Origin: Manduca sexta
Taxonomy: Eukaryota; Arthropoda; Insecta; Lepidoptera; Sphingidae
Assembly: GCF_014839805.1 (NCBI RefSeq)
Contig: NC_051142.1
Coordinates: 1-64,000, forward strand
Length of the DNA stretch: 64,000 nt
Direction of reading: 5' to 3'
Both the position numbers and the translations under genes were made by a program. The stretch's first letter is position 1. The number at the start of each line of letters is the position of its first letter. The notes under the pieces were generated by a model. That model did no database searches. It was not told where the DNA came from and was given only the letters and a program-made list of their open reading frames with translations. This document shows positions 26,001-36,776 of the stretch, piece by piece.

Positions 26001-28353
26001 CTTCGCACTAACAGATAATATTACTTCCAATTTTTACCGCGGAATTGAAGATTCATGTAATTTTAGATAATAATTTATGTCAACATAGACGAATCACGTA
26101 GTCTATACTATAATCATACGCTACGTATTCGAACATGATAGACATTACAAAAAATATAGCAGCGATTTATAAAATTATCGCTGGTTACATTTGCCAAGTT
26201 GCACGCTATAAGTTTTTTTTTTTTTTTTTTTTTTATACGGTCACCGCAACATGATTCAACTGCACCTGATGGTCAGTGGAGTGAGGTCCAATAGAATGTC
26301 GACTGACGAGAGATGATTATTCCGCAGTCGACATAAATATGCCGTCCTGTTGAAACCGGATATACACAGGGTGATCCCGGAACGCGACACACTGACGTGT
26401 GCCACTACGGCGGGTTTTAGCACCTTGTGTAGGGTAGTCGCTATCCGGGCGGATATAAAATATTTCCTACCATCAGCCCACTTTTTTTTTCACAAAAATA
26501 CACAAAAATACAAGACAAATAGACTACTAAAAATCATAATTAATTACTTATACAGAAGCGGAAACAAAATCCGAAAGTAACGCCATTGAATGTCATATAA
26601 TTGGCTATGCAACTGTGTGGAAACGATTTCCACATGGAGATTGTTGATTTCACCGCGAGCTAATAGTATTCGAAAATATTTCATAATGATTTCTAAGATC
26701 GGCCCTAATGCCATCATGTGTCGCAAACTGTCATCAACTAATCTATGGATGTGAGTGAGATGATTACAGAATAGCTATTTATAGGGTTCCGTATCCAAAG
26801 ATTGCCAATGGAATATTATTAAGTACTACTTAAATACGTAGTTTTCGAAATTTGGCGACTAGGCGAAATTAAATGAATTTTTAAACCATAATAAGTAGTA
26901 AGTTGTAATATTTGGACAGAATATTAAACAATAATAAAAAAAATTGCACAGAAAGCTCATTGTATGATTCCGATTCGTGCATAACCGGTTTTTCGCATTA
27001 TTTAATAATAATAATATTAAGAAATCACTTCAGAGTAATTCTATTTTAAATAAATTTAGTTTAACCAGTTGGTAAACACTGCCACCAAAATGGTTCAACG
27101 GATATTAATAGAACTTGGCTTTGAATTTGAACCGTGCCTAAATTCTTATGAATAAAAAACACAAATATACTTTTGTGAATGAAAACAAAATTAGTTCACG
27201 ATAGTTTGTGTAAAGAATTTCATTGATAAGAAAGCGTATTCCTACTTTTATTATAGACTTTTACTGCATGTTTATTAGAAGTAGTAGTATCAGAACTACA
27301 ATATTAAAAAGTAGGTATATGAAGCTGTCACCGATTTTAACATATCATTGTATCAATACCGAGAAAAAGAAAAAATAATATATATTTTTGGATAACAAAT
27401 ATACCATGCAGAGTGTTAAGCTAGGCAATACTTTTTTTTTATTTAAATAGTATAAACCTTAATAGTATTTACAAGCTCTTCGTTACTATAAATTATATTC
27501 ATTATAATTTATAATTTATTACACACTTCTAATAGCAATTTTTTTTCTTAAACAAGCATACAGTCAGTATAATTATAATATTTTTAAGGCACTTGCAATC
27601 AATGTAATATATCGTGTAAAGCCATATAAAAAAATATTTTGGAACTAGGAAGGTTTTCTTTATTAATACTGTGTTGATTGAATTCAAAACATGATAAATG
27701 AAACTGATAAGACTTAAGCTAATTAAGTAAATGGGTAAAACGTAAAAGAATTACAATAGAATGCAACCTTGAACTGTTTCCTGTGTAAATTTTTTGTGGC
27801 TCAAGAAACTTCACTTCATGTAAGAACAATTGGATTGGATAGCTTTTGCTAGATTAATTAGATTCTTTTGAATTAATTACGCCTGTTATGTTATTAGAGA
27901 TAATGTAGAGTTACAGAAAATATATATGTTTTTTTTTATTTATTCAGTGAGTACCTGGATTAATTTTTACTATCTTTTATTTATTATTTCTAACATTATG
28001 GTTTGAACGTAATATAATAATTAACAACCGCTTATTGTCTATAGTGAGTAGTGACGTGGTAGAAAATAATAATCTTGCTTATCACAAGGAAATGCAATAC
28101 TTAATGAAAGAAAATACTTACATGTCCAGCCTTTTCCTTCCTTATCTGTTCTATTGTCGATTTATTCGACTGCAACTTGTTTAATTTACCAACTGCGTCC
28201 TGTACAAACATTAACTATTAGTAAACACAAGTCTCATAAAACAAAACTAAATTTTATATAATGCTTCATTTCACATACCTCATAACTATTCTTAGTCGAA
28301 ACCATTCTTACAACTATTCTATTCACTACACTACAAACACGGATACTATGCAT
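20019..28353 (-). CDS. FPGS: Folylpolyglutamate synthase, complete, dual-start
   Basis: FPGS adds glutamates to folates in cytosol and mitochondria so that they are retained and used. Eight exons in phase on the minus strand: 28353-28279, 28199-28122, 24134-24027, 23621-23442, 22659-22523, 21707-21527, 21117-20738 and 20379-20019, giving 1500 nt and 499 aa. Landmarks are the ATP-binding loop HVAGTKGKGSTSAM across exons 3 and 4, TGFYSSPHLVAVRERIR, VDVAIVEVGIGG, ITALGLDHTSILG, YLDGAHTKES and the C-terminal ILVTGSLHLVGAVLSIL. The first Met (28353) opens a short leader with several Arg and no acidic residues, typical of mitochondrial targeting. A second Met 16 residues later (28305) would give the cytosolic form, as known for animal FPGS. 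Introns are loaded with SINE and Helitron copies. The gene is head-to-head with the AK8-like gene. Confidence 0.93.
21750..21980 (+). mobile_element. tRNA-headed SINE
   Basis: The head runs from ggcctcgatggcacagttgt (A-box) to gggttcgaatcccgc (B-box), followed by a body ending near gtaaaggcgtgatgtgggtt. It lies in the FPGS intron between exons 5 and 6 on the strand opposite to the gene. Confidence 0.75.
21985..22215 (-). mobile_element. SINE of the same group, inverted
   Basis: On the plus strand it contains catccaatgatgtgatagag, ggcgagcct and gactccaggctgatact, the reverse orientation of a SINE body shared with 25060-25130 and 58040-58120. It is tail-to-tail with the SINE at 21750. Confidence 0.6.
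22262..22514 (+). mobile_element. Non-autonomous Helitron, both ends intact
   Basis: It begins TCCTACTAATATTATAAAT and ends GCGAGCAAAAGCTAG, the 5' TC and 3' CTRR (CTAG) ends of Helitrons, inserted exactly between A (22261) and T (22515). No coding capacity. Its 3' end is 8 nt from the FPGS exon 5 splice donor, which reads on the minus strand starting at 22522. Confidence 0.82.
22870..23060 (+). mobile_element. Helitron 3' fragment
   Basis: It contains tgtatgtttgaacacgcatc, acgcaaaaactattgcatgg and a GC-rich gcgggcggagcgg hairpin region followed by CTAG at 23057-23060. It is related to 16161-16325. It lies in an FPGS intron. Confidence 0.6.
24768..24905 (+). mobile_element. SINE-like element
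   Basis: It starts gtggcgatagtctagttgga with gactgccgagc, and continues acacacctctgacttttct and ggtgaaggaaaacatcgtga, a dispersed lepidopteran repeat sequence. It lies in the FPGS intron between exons 2 and 3. Confidence 0.55.
24955..25202 (-). mobile_element. tRNA-headed SINE, inverted
   Basis: On the minus strand the head at 25200-25125 reads tgcctcggtggcgtagttgt and then a B-box-like gggttcaaat. The body runs on to tggcgaaaagttgcc at 25020. Same family as 21750-21980. Confidence 0.65.
26213..26490 (-). mobile_element. Retroelement tail with poly(A), inverted
   Basis: A run of about 20 T at 26214-26233 is followed by a ~230-nt sequence containing gtccaatagaatgtcgactg and gacacactgacgtgtgccac. 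The same sequence occurs inverted relative to this at 34168-34400, with a poly(A) end, and again at 42300-42545. This looks like the 3' end of a SINE or LINE. Confidence 0.6.
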
Positions 28354-29142
28354 CAGACCGCCGATCGGCGACTGGCCGATCTCAACGACGCAATTTTATT
28401 GCAATTAGAGCAAAAAAAACAGTGACCTCGGGCCGAGCTACTCGCGTCGGCATCACATGGTGTTTTACAACTTGATCATGCTATCGGCTAGCATCGGTGA
28501 CATCTGACCTGATATCACATTGTTCCGAAGTCCGCATCAAGCCGGTAAAGCCTAAAAGAAATCGTTTGTTACGTAAACACATCATAAACATAACCTCTAA
28601 AACACATGTGAGATGTCATCATTATCATACCGTGACGGCTTTTATCAGCTGTGTAATGAGAAAAAATATGGCAAGGGAACTACGTTCTTGCAACTGAAAC
28701 ACTTTGACAAGGGTTTTCTACAAAAATTTGATTCCTTCCTAAATCTAGAAGTTATGCAGTTTTCTTATCCCAAATAACTATTTTACCCAACCGCTAATGG
28801 CCCTTTAGCCTATAGGCTTAATAAAATTATAAGATTAGCACGTCCTCAATGAATTATGAGCAGGTATGACAAAAGTTGCGCGTGACAAAAGTACGCACAA
28901 GAGTACGTACTAGCTCTGGGCCTTACTAGTCTCAGAGTACTAGTTCCTATATATTATAATTCTCTTTGGTTCTGAGATTCAAGCATTTTCATCAAAGAGA
29001 ATTATAATATATATATTTTCATTATATTCTCTTTGCATACAATTCTCTTTGGCATTATCATGTCTCCTTGTTCATTTACTGTAATTATTATAGCCAACAT
29101 ATCGTAAACTGGTGTATAAAACAAGTAATTTATTACTTTAAA
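28354..29142. promoter_or_regulatory. 789-bp head-to-head intergenic region between FPGS and the AK8-like gene
   Basis: The two start codons face apart, so both promoters and 5' UTRs must lie here unless upstream UTR exons exist. I recognise no TATA box with confidence. A palindromic AT-rich element (28952-29021) with repeated aattctctttgg motifs sits nearer the AK8 side. Confidence 0.5.
28952..29021. repeat. Inverted repeat around attataattctctttgg
   Basis: The left arm tatattataattctctttg is followed about 25 nt later by tcaaagagaattataatata. A third aattctctttgg half-copy lies at 29040. It may be a small MITE. Confidence 0.6.
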
Positions 29143-32100
29143 ATGACTGAAACAGATGCTACGAAGAGACCGCTAACAATGCCCGAGAGTTTTGTACCGT
29201 ACCTCGAAAAATACAGAATTTACAAAATATTCAAAGTAAGTCGGCTTACTAATATTTTTCATAAAATTCTCTACTGAAATGATAATAATAAAAAGTCATC
29301 TTTTATTATGTACTGCATCTCGGCAGAGAGTACCACAAGATAATAAGTGGCTACAACTTTTCTTTAACACGCTCATGACTTGCCTAAGGATTAAAGGATT
29401 TTCATGCCTTTAGAGTTATTATGGACAGCTCTAATTTAAGGTTCTTAATAGGAACCTAAAAATCTCTTCAGTGTAGAAGTAAGCGAGAAATAACGATAAA
29501 CACGAAGGAATACCGCAATTTTAAAATAGCGTAGGCAGCTAAAGTTGGATTTAGATCAAATTCTTGTAAACCTACCTTCGATATCCGTCTCAGAAATCCA
29601 TCCCATTCCCAACGGAATGGGATTTCTGAGATTTCTGAGATTTTCGGTGTATTTATTTATCGGAAACACATACTTTATAGGATATGGTGAAAGACCTAGT
29701 CGTTAATTTACCGAAAGATCATCTGAAGCACATGAAGGTGTATGTCGGCCGCCAACTACATTGCTCTAAAGATATCGACAGGGTCATTTTACTTGTTTCT
29801 CCCCAGTTGAAATGGATTGGTAAATAAACTGTTTGAATAACACATTTTTAAACTTATACTCTGTTGTATGCATGTGATTATTTATTTCCTGTGTCATTAT
29901 GCTAGGAAACACGAAATACATACAATGTCATATAAAATACTTCCGACGCAGCATACGATGGACATATTTGATGTTAGAACCTAATTACTTAATTACATAT
30001 TTTATTCTGCTATTAGTCGACCCGTGTGCGGTGGATTGTCCTATGTTTGGAATGTTTAAAACAAAACCGTAATCTGGATACGTGTCCATGTGTTTGCCCC
30101 ACTCTATCGCAAACGTGTATTGTTACTACTAATCTTCGTTTACTATGGTATATTTTGAGCCATTTTTCATGCAGATATTAAAGATCTCGCTAAGCAGATG
30201 ATCAAAGACCTCGGATTTTTCGTCATCACCCGTAGAGTGGTGATGGATCGCTACGAGAAGGTAAAATATGAAATTCATTTCATGTCGCTCAGCCTGTTCT
30301 AAAACTAACCAACACAAACAAACTAATGGAACTAAACGGTCAGTTTAAACTTTTCCACCTTGATTTTGTAAAATATTTTTTATTTTCCTTAAGAGACAAG
30401 TAGCTCAAATTCTATACGAGCATATACTGTATTTAATCTGTGTTTATTTCCATTGACGTATTATTGATATATTGCCAATAAATTTTATGTATTATATATA
30501 ATTGGATGTATTACTCATTATTATATGAGATTGATTGACAGAACTTCAATCAATAAGTATACATAATATGCATTACTTGCAAATGCTTAGCACGTACAAT
30601 AAATACACATAAGTTATGTTCAAGTAATGTAATAATGTCACCGCGTAGCACGACGAGTACGTGCCGGGCTGCGTGTCGCCGGTGCTGATGTCGCAAGTCA
30701 CCAAGATGCTGACAGAGAAGGAACCCGTTGCACAGGCCGGTTGGCTCATGTTTGGTAACGAATGATTACCTATAGAATTTAGATAAGTTGAAATTCATTC
30801 GTACACACTGCACAGAGGCTGACTGCCTTAGCGGTGTAGTTGTCGTATACCATAGAAATACTACTACCGCGCTGTTACCTCGGGTTCGAATCCCGGGTCG
30901 GGCCAAAATAATTTTGACGTGGTTTTTCCATCTTTAAAATTACTCAGTCACACCTCGGATTCAGGAAGATTTCGATGTGATACCCCGTGCCTCGCAAAGC
31001 ATGTAAAGCCGTTGGTCCTGCGCCTGATCTCTCTCCGGTTATGTCGGATTTGTCATCTCACCAGACTATGAGCGTGAAGGAACAGAGAGCGCACCTGTGT
31101 GTTGCGCACACACTTGTGCACTATAATAACTCCTACATACCTGGCTGATCTCCGTTGAGATTGGCCGACGTGGCCGAAATTTGGTTAACAAGGAATCGCC
31201 CGGAGGTATACCTAATAGGTGAGGCACCCAAAAAAATGTTTTTTGTGGAGTAAAATTACACGATATGAGGTATATGCTTCAAAATCTAATTTGGAAACGG
31301 CATCATTTTAACGGAATCAGCCAGTCAGAATCATTTATGCTTAGATCGCAGTATTTTGCGTGCGTGGAGCCTTCTAAAATAACAATAGCAATTATGTAAA
31401 TTGTTGTAATGACTAAACAAATTGTTAGACTCATGTTTTATTTTTCAAAGTTAAAACATAAATCGAAAATACATCTTGTTATACATTATAGCGCCTTTCC
31501 TTTATTCTCCTGAGGCCTGAATAATTATAAAGCTCGGTTTGATTATTATTTGATCCTTCATATTTATGATATCGTTTGTTTTAATGGTAGTGTCTCTTTG
31601 AAACAAGTTAGTTATCTTTAAGATCACCCGTGCACGGTGCGCGAGGCGCGCTGCCTGCAGCAGGACGGCGTGCTGCCGACGGTGACGCTGGTGCTGATGC
31701 CGACGCCGGCGCCGGCGCAGCCCGCGCACAACGCACGCACGCGCGCCAGAAATTTCTTCCAGCAGGACTTCGAAGGGCTCAAGTTTGCTTATAAAGCTAC
31801 CTTGAAAGTAATACTGAACAAAATTTGTAACTTATTCTTAGTTTAACACTTCTTTGTGTAGTTTAAGCAGTCTGCATTTATACTTTACCATGCATAGTGT
31901 GTTCTTAAATAAGTGATCTAAAGTTTTTTAATGAGTTGGTCACAACGTGCAATGGTAAACTGTGTCCTACCAGGAAGTCCACGTAGATCCCGACGACGAC
32001 CTCGACAAAGTCGCGACAAAATGTTTTAACGGGGTGCGCGCGTGCGCAGCCGGTGCCCAAGGTCCCAAGCAGGGGCACCACGTGGTCGGTGCGCCTGGCG

Positions 32101-35100
32101 TATACCGTGTGCTCATCATAGGGCCTAGGGGCTCCGGTAGGCGCTCCCAGGCTATGACGCTTGCTAAACATTTTGGATTGGTGTATGGTAACTAAAAATA
32201 TAAATGTGCTATTATTAGAAAATAGTAGATAAAATGTAGTTTGTGTTATCAGCTGCTTAGGTATTAAATTTGCTTGTTTTTATATCCTGAAATTCCTGGA
32301 TCAGCGAATTGTGACTAAATAGAGCGACCCAGATGGTAAGTAGGTAAAAGGTAGTTCAAATAGTAATGCTAATGATTAAAGATATCCTTAACCGATTGCG
32401 ACTTGGATTTGCCTTGTATGCCTTGTCACGACTATTGCGTAAACTGCCAAATGGCTTCCAGTGCATTTCGAAGATTTATTCGCCGAAGCTAAGGAGAAGA
32501 AGGACGATATTGGCGAGAAGCTGCGCAAGTACGGCGTCAGCGTGCAGACTAAAGCTGAGATTGTGAAGCGCCGGCTTATGGAACGGGTTTCATAGATTAT
32601 TATAATTTTTCATTCATTTGATTGCCAATTTTATTCAATCTTACCTTCATTCATTCACTTATAGTTTTAATCATATTGGAGATCGCGTCGGGAGGCGGGA
32701 TGTACCCAATGCCTCCTTTGTAACAAAAAATAAAATACATTTTTTTATGTTCCTTTTTTTAAATTTGGGCGCTCCTTTTTCTGGTGATCTTTTTGGCGGA
32801 TGAGGTTTATACCTTTGATCTCTGTTCCCGGCCTGGATGCCGTGCACCCCTTTGCACCCTCGGGTAAAGATGGTAGTGGTAATGATAGGCGTCACTGCAA
32901 GTTTCAAGTTTGATTTGTTTGAAGGACTGCATCGACAACGGCTGGGTGCTCACCGGGTATCCTATGTCCGGTGCAGATTTCGAGTATTTGGACAATATAT
33001 CGACACCCGCAAATCGGTAAAGTTAATTTTGTCTATTTCTAACGAAAAGGTTAATTACCGCAAAAAAAAACAATAAGCAACTTTCATTGATATTCTATGT
33101 TGAATGTTTATTAAATACAAATAAGGAAAGTAGAATATTGTGAAAAGATACACGTCAGCATCGTTGCAGCACAAACTGCATAAAATGACAATTATTTCGA
33201 CAATAAAAAAAACAATTGCTCAAAACGACGGGAAGGTGTGACATCGGATTACGTAAGACTGATTGAAAGTGATAAAATTGAAAGCAATAGTTGATCAACA
33301 TGATCTGAAATCGACAGCAAATTCGGTTTCACTTCAGTCGATCTATACAATTAAATACCTAACTTATACCGAACGACTGTACGCTCCAATTTCATTTACT
33401 TTCTAAGTGAAAGTTCTGATGTGAATGTTACGTTTGGTAAGCTTTCAGCACCCATGTATTTCTTCCCAGACGAGATGGGAAAGTCTATCGCCTGATAGTA
33501 AGCCGTAAACGCTAAATCCGCCCATAAGTTCAACATTAAATAGGGCTTGAAGTATAACAGATGTAATAAGAATGTAGGTAGGTATTGTGCGCTCACCGCT
33601 TTGGGACATCAATAGGCAATGTTTTCAAATTGGAACAGCCCCCTTAGAATGTCCCAAAGCGTAACTCGTAAGTCGACGTCGTTTAATTTTGATGATTGTG
33701 ATTGGTCCAGAGACCGACGCGTCCGTCACGTGTTAGTCTCTCAACCAATCACAATAAAATGACACGGAGTCGTGTCATATTTTTGTGCACACATTCTAAT
33801 ACATAAAACAATGCCGGCACATTTTTGCAGAAATAGGGTCTTAATTAGCTATACCTGTTTACATGAGTTTTCTCAAATAATTTGGGTCAAAATATTTGTC
33901 ACTTTATTAAGGACGATAACGGCACGTTTATTAAACTGGGCACGAAGTGGAAGTGGAACACATCGGGTAGAACTTCCGTTAGGTTTTTTGACTACAATAC
34001 ATATAACGGGAATAAAGAATTGACTGTGTGTGTAATCTGTTTACCTATTACTCTAATTGGACTGTAGTTCCTGCGAAGAGCAGCAGAATTATATTACCAT
34101 CGATAAAAAAATAAATAGATTACCTATAGATGACGATTTTTTATACGTTGATTATTGAATAAGTGTGTATTGGTAGTGGTATATATTTTATATCCGCTCG
34201 CATAACGACACAGTACAAAAGGTGTTAGAAAACGCCATAGTGGTCCACGTAAGTGTGTCGCGTTCCTGGATCAGCCTGTACATGTCCGGATTTACACACC
34301 AGCATAGTTGTGTCGTCAGTCGACATTCTTTTGTCCCCACTACACTTACCATCAGAAGCAGTGGAATCACTTTGCCGAGCCTGTATAAAAAAAAAAAAAA
34401 GAATGTCTTCTATGAGATGCGGATGCGTGTTATATTACATATTTGTTTTATACTATGTAGTGATAATATAGGGTAGACTAATAAACATCGACTCATTTTT
34501 GGTATATATTTTCCCAAATAAATGCATTTTATCGCCAGCATAATAATCTTGAACATGGATATGGCTACGTGCAAGGCCCGTCGAATGGCCAGGGGCGTGG
34601 ACTGGTGCACGGGGAAGCAAGTTCCTCTGGGTTCAGGACCTCGTGTGCTGCGACATCCGATGGATGAAGAAGCACCTTTGGACGCTGAGGTTAGCTGACT
34701 TCATATCGCCAGCACTACCATCACCAATGATAGTACAGTAGTCGGCAGCAAATCTATACTGTTATTATATGTACACCTGAAGGGTTTGTTTGTTAGTTTG
34801 TCTTTTTGATCGCACTAATCTCAGGAGCCCTTGGTTCAAATTAAAAAATGTTTTTTGTGTTTAGTAGCCCATTTATCAATGAAGGCTATAGGATATAATA
34901 TCATATATTGGCGGAAGAGACATTCGGATTGCTTCGGTTTCGTAAAGTGTCGCGTAATTTATAAGCCACTCTCTACCTGAAAATGTATTTTTGATTAGCC
35001 GAGCTGTAAATTGATGTGTAATATTTACTGCCGAATACTATATTAGGCAATTAACATTACCAGTTACCACATTTATCTTCGTAGAAATCTAGATATTGTT

Positions 35101-36203
35101 GATTATCACTCTCTTGACACGTTTAGTTAGTTTGTTTCTATTTGCGACGTGACTGACGTGTTAGTGTAACGCTTTTAGGTATTTATCCGATAAAACGTTA
35201 CAACTACCTAGTGATAATAAAAGCTATGAAACTTATCTTTAAATTATATTATATTTTTAAGCCCTATAATTTTGATATCTTGAGATTAGAATTGAATTAA
35301 TGATAGTAAGTACAAATTGTCTAGTTGAAGCAATAAGTTTTATAATTCTTTTAGGCCATTTAATAGGTCCTGAATTTTGATCCCTTAAGGTGTACTCTAA
35401 ATGTATATCAATAAACACTATGCTTCTATACAGATAATAGTACTATAGAACAACAAAATTAATGATATTATAATGGAATGCCTACATGTATAGTTATTAC
35501 CTGGGGAAACATTCAAAACCATAGGTTTGGATAGGCTGGTAGGCTTGGGTAAGTCTTTCCACTCATAGGTTGCGGTACAGTTATCAAGACTGCTACGACC
35601 AAATACTTAGTATCCCTAATATACTGACTACAGCCCTACCCTTAACTCAGATCAATACTTCCGACGCGCCGAATAACGGATTTCGCACGTATATTTTTCT
35701 ATTGTTATGTATTGTATACCAAAACGTGCCGAACATGCCCTAAATACATGAAACATGACAATCAGTGACGTCACATTGTCGATGATTTGCATTACAGTTA
35801 GACAACTACTTCTCGGAGCATTTGGCGGAGCTCCGAGCGGCGGCGGGCATCACCGCCGTGGAGATAGATGCCACGGAATCTTATGGTATGGTCAAGAATT
35901 TTCTAGAAAGTTCTTATGGCGTCATTAAGTAGATCGTGTTAGTCAAACTTTTTTGTAATTCTACTGCCATATTAGCTGTTAGAAGCAGATTTTATAAGGC
36001 TTCTTGTTTATTTTCCGCCTAACTTCTTTTTATATGAAATTAATTTTACATACTTTGTTTATTAATTAATTTGGTGCCTCATCTGTATAAGATTATGTTG
36101 TGTCCTAGATAAAGTGCAGGTGAAAATCCAGGCCGCTGTAATGTCGGCGCCCGCGTTCGACATAGAATGCTGTTCGCAGCTTCGCAACGTCAGAGGCGAC
36201 TAG
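29143..36203 (+). CDS. AK8: Adenylate kinase 8-like protein with degenerate P-loops
   Basis: Animal AK8 is a double adenylate kinase-domain protein linked to cilia and flagella. Eleven exons in phase: 29143-29235, 29681-29819, 30175-30260, 30649-30754, 31623-31807, 31974-32187, 32462-32586, 32925-33016, 34539-34689, 35798-35885 and 36109-36203, giving 1374 nt and 457 aa. The second kinase half shows VYRVLIIGPRGSGRRSQ (P-loop position), DCIDNGWVLTGYP, RRMARGVDWCTGKQ and a C-terminal VKIQAAVMSAP. The first half (DIDRVILLVSPQ, then AGWLMFDHP) keeps the fold order but has no P-loop. In the second P-loop the catalytic Lys is Arg, so normal kinase activity is doubtful. The poly(A) signal is at 36333. 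The last three exons recur after gap 2. AK8 is preferred over other AKs because of the two-half layout. Confidence 0.82.
29589..29632. repeat. Short hairpin in AK8-like intron 1
   Basis: Left arm ctcagaaatccatcccattc and right arm gaatgggatttctgag, with a loop of a few nt; a second tttctgag follows. One arm carries two extra bases. Confidence 0.6.
30817..31205 (+). mobile_element. Full-length tRNA-headed SINE
   Basis: The head contains an A-box-like ttagcggtgtagttgtcg and a B-box gggttcgaatcccggg. The body includes gtaaagccgttggtcctgcg and tgcgcacacacttgtgcact, and ends gagattggccgacgtggccg. About 390 nt, in the AK8-like intron between exons 4 and 5. Confidence 0.8.
33666..33780. mobile_element. 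Palindromic MITE-like element
   Basis: The core inverted repeat is attgtgattggtccagagac (33695) against gtctctcaaccaatcacaat (ending 33755), and complementarity extends imperfectly outward to gacgtcg and cgtgtc. It lies in the AK8-like intron before exon 9. Confidence 0.55.
34168..34400 (+). mobile_element. Retroelement tail with poly(A)
   Basis: Same family as 26213-26490 in opposite orientation. It ends agcagtggaatcactttgcc then gagcctgta and A(14). In the second segment copy (about 45890-46104) the poly(A) and about 75 further nt are absent. Confidence 0.65.
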
Positions 36204-36332
36204 ACACACATCTATCACTGGGAGTCTGGTTTTTGTCTATGAGAATTACTGAATTTACGTACTTACTGTCTTGAGCATAAAGGATGGTCATTGGACAGCA
36301 ATAACTGTGTGCTAAACTAAAAGGTTATTAGA

Positions 36333-36338
36333 AATAAA
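36333..36338 (+). terminator. AATAAA poly(A) signal of the AK8-like gene
   Basis: The first AATAAA after the AK8-like stop codon, 130 nt downstream. It lies about 30 nt from the opposing BiP signal. Confidence 0.65.
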
Positions 36339-36363
36339 ACGTTATGTTCCTTAGAAAAATGTT

Positions 36364-36369
36364 TTTATT
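36364..36369 (-). terminator. AATAAA poly(A) signal of BiP
   Basis: TTTATT on the plus strand, about 408 nt downstream of the BiP stop on the minus strand. It implies a 3' UTR of about 420 nt that ends almost where the convergent AK8-like transcript ends. Confidence 0.6.
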
Positions 36370-36776
36370 ATTATGTACTCCCTCCGTACTTCGATTGAAA
36401 TTCATTTAAATTACTACATAATTATTTAATTTAATCTGCTAATTATGAACTAACATTCTGCAGTCTCAAAATAATTACATACATTAAAGAACACTGAGGT
36501 AGTCTCCGAGTTGGCGAGACTAACTTCACACCAGCGAGATAGGCATCTGCGACTGTCATGGATCCCACGCGTCTCGCAGACTATTGCTTTCACTAAAAAT
36601 AAAATGCATCAATTTATACAGAACACAGCCGCTCAGGTCCGTTCACTCACTCGAACACACTCTACTCGCACACAATAAATACACAACACGAGCTAAAACA
36701 CATCGTATCCGTGCGTGGGCCGTGACCGAGCAGCAAGCTGGAGATCATTTGCTGCGATCACTTAGAGTTCGGTCTG

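Noticed and set aside
33882..34067. 61-codon frame in the AK8-like intron
   Set aside because: It has no start context, no splice phase with neighbours and no recognisable motif. It overlaps the left edge of the duplicated block and is probably repeat-derived.
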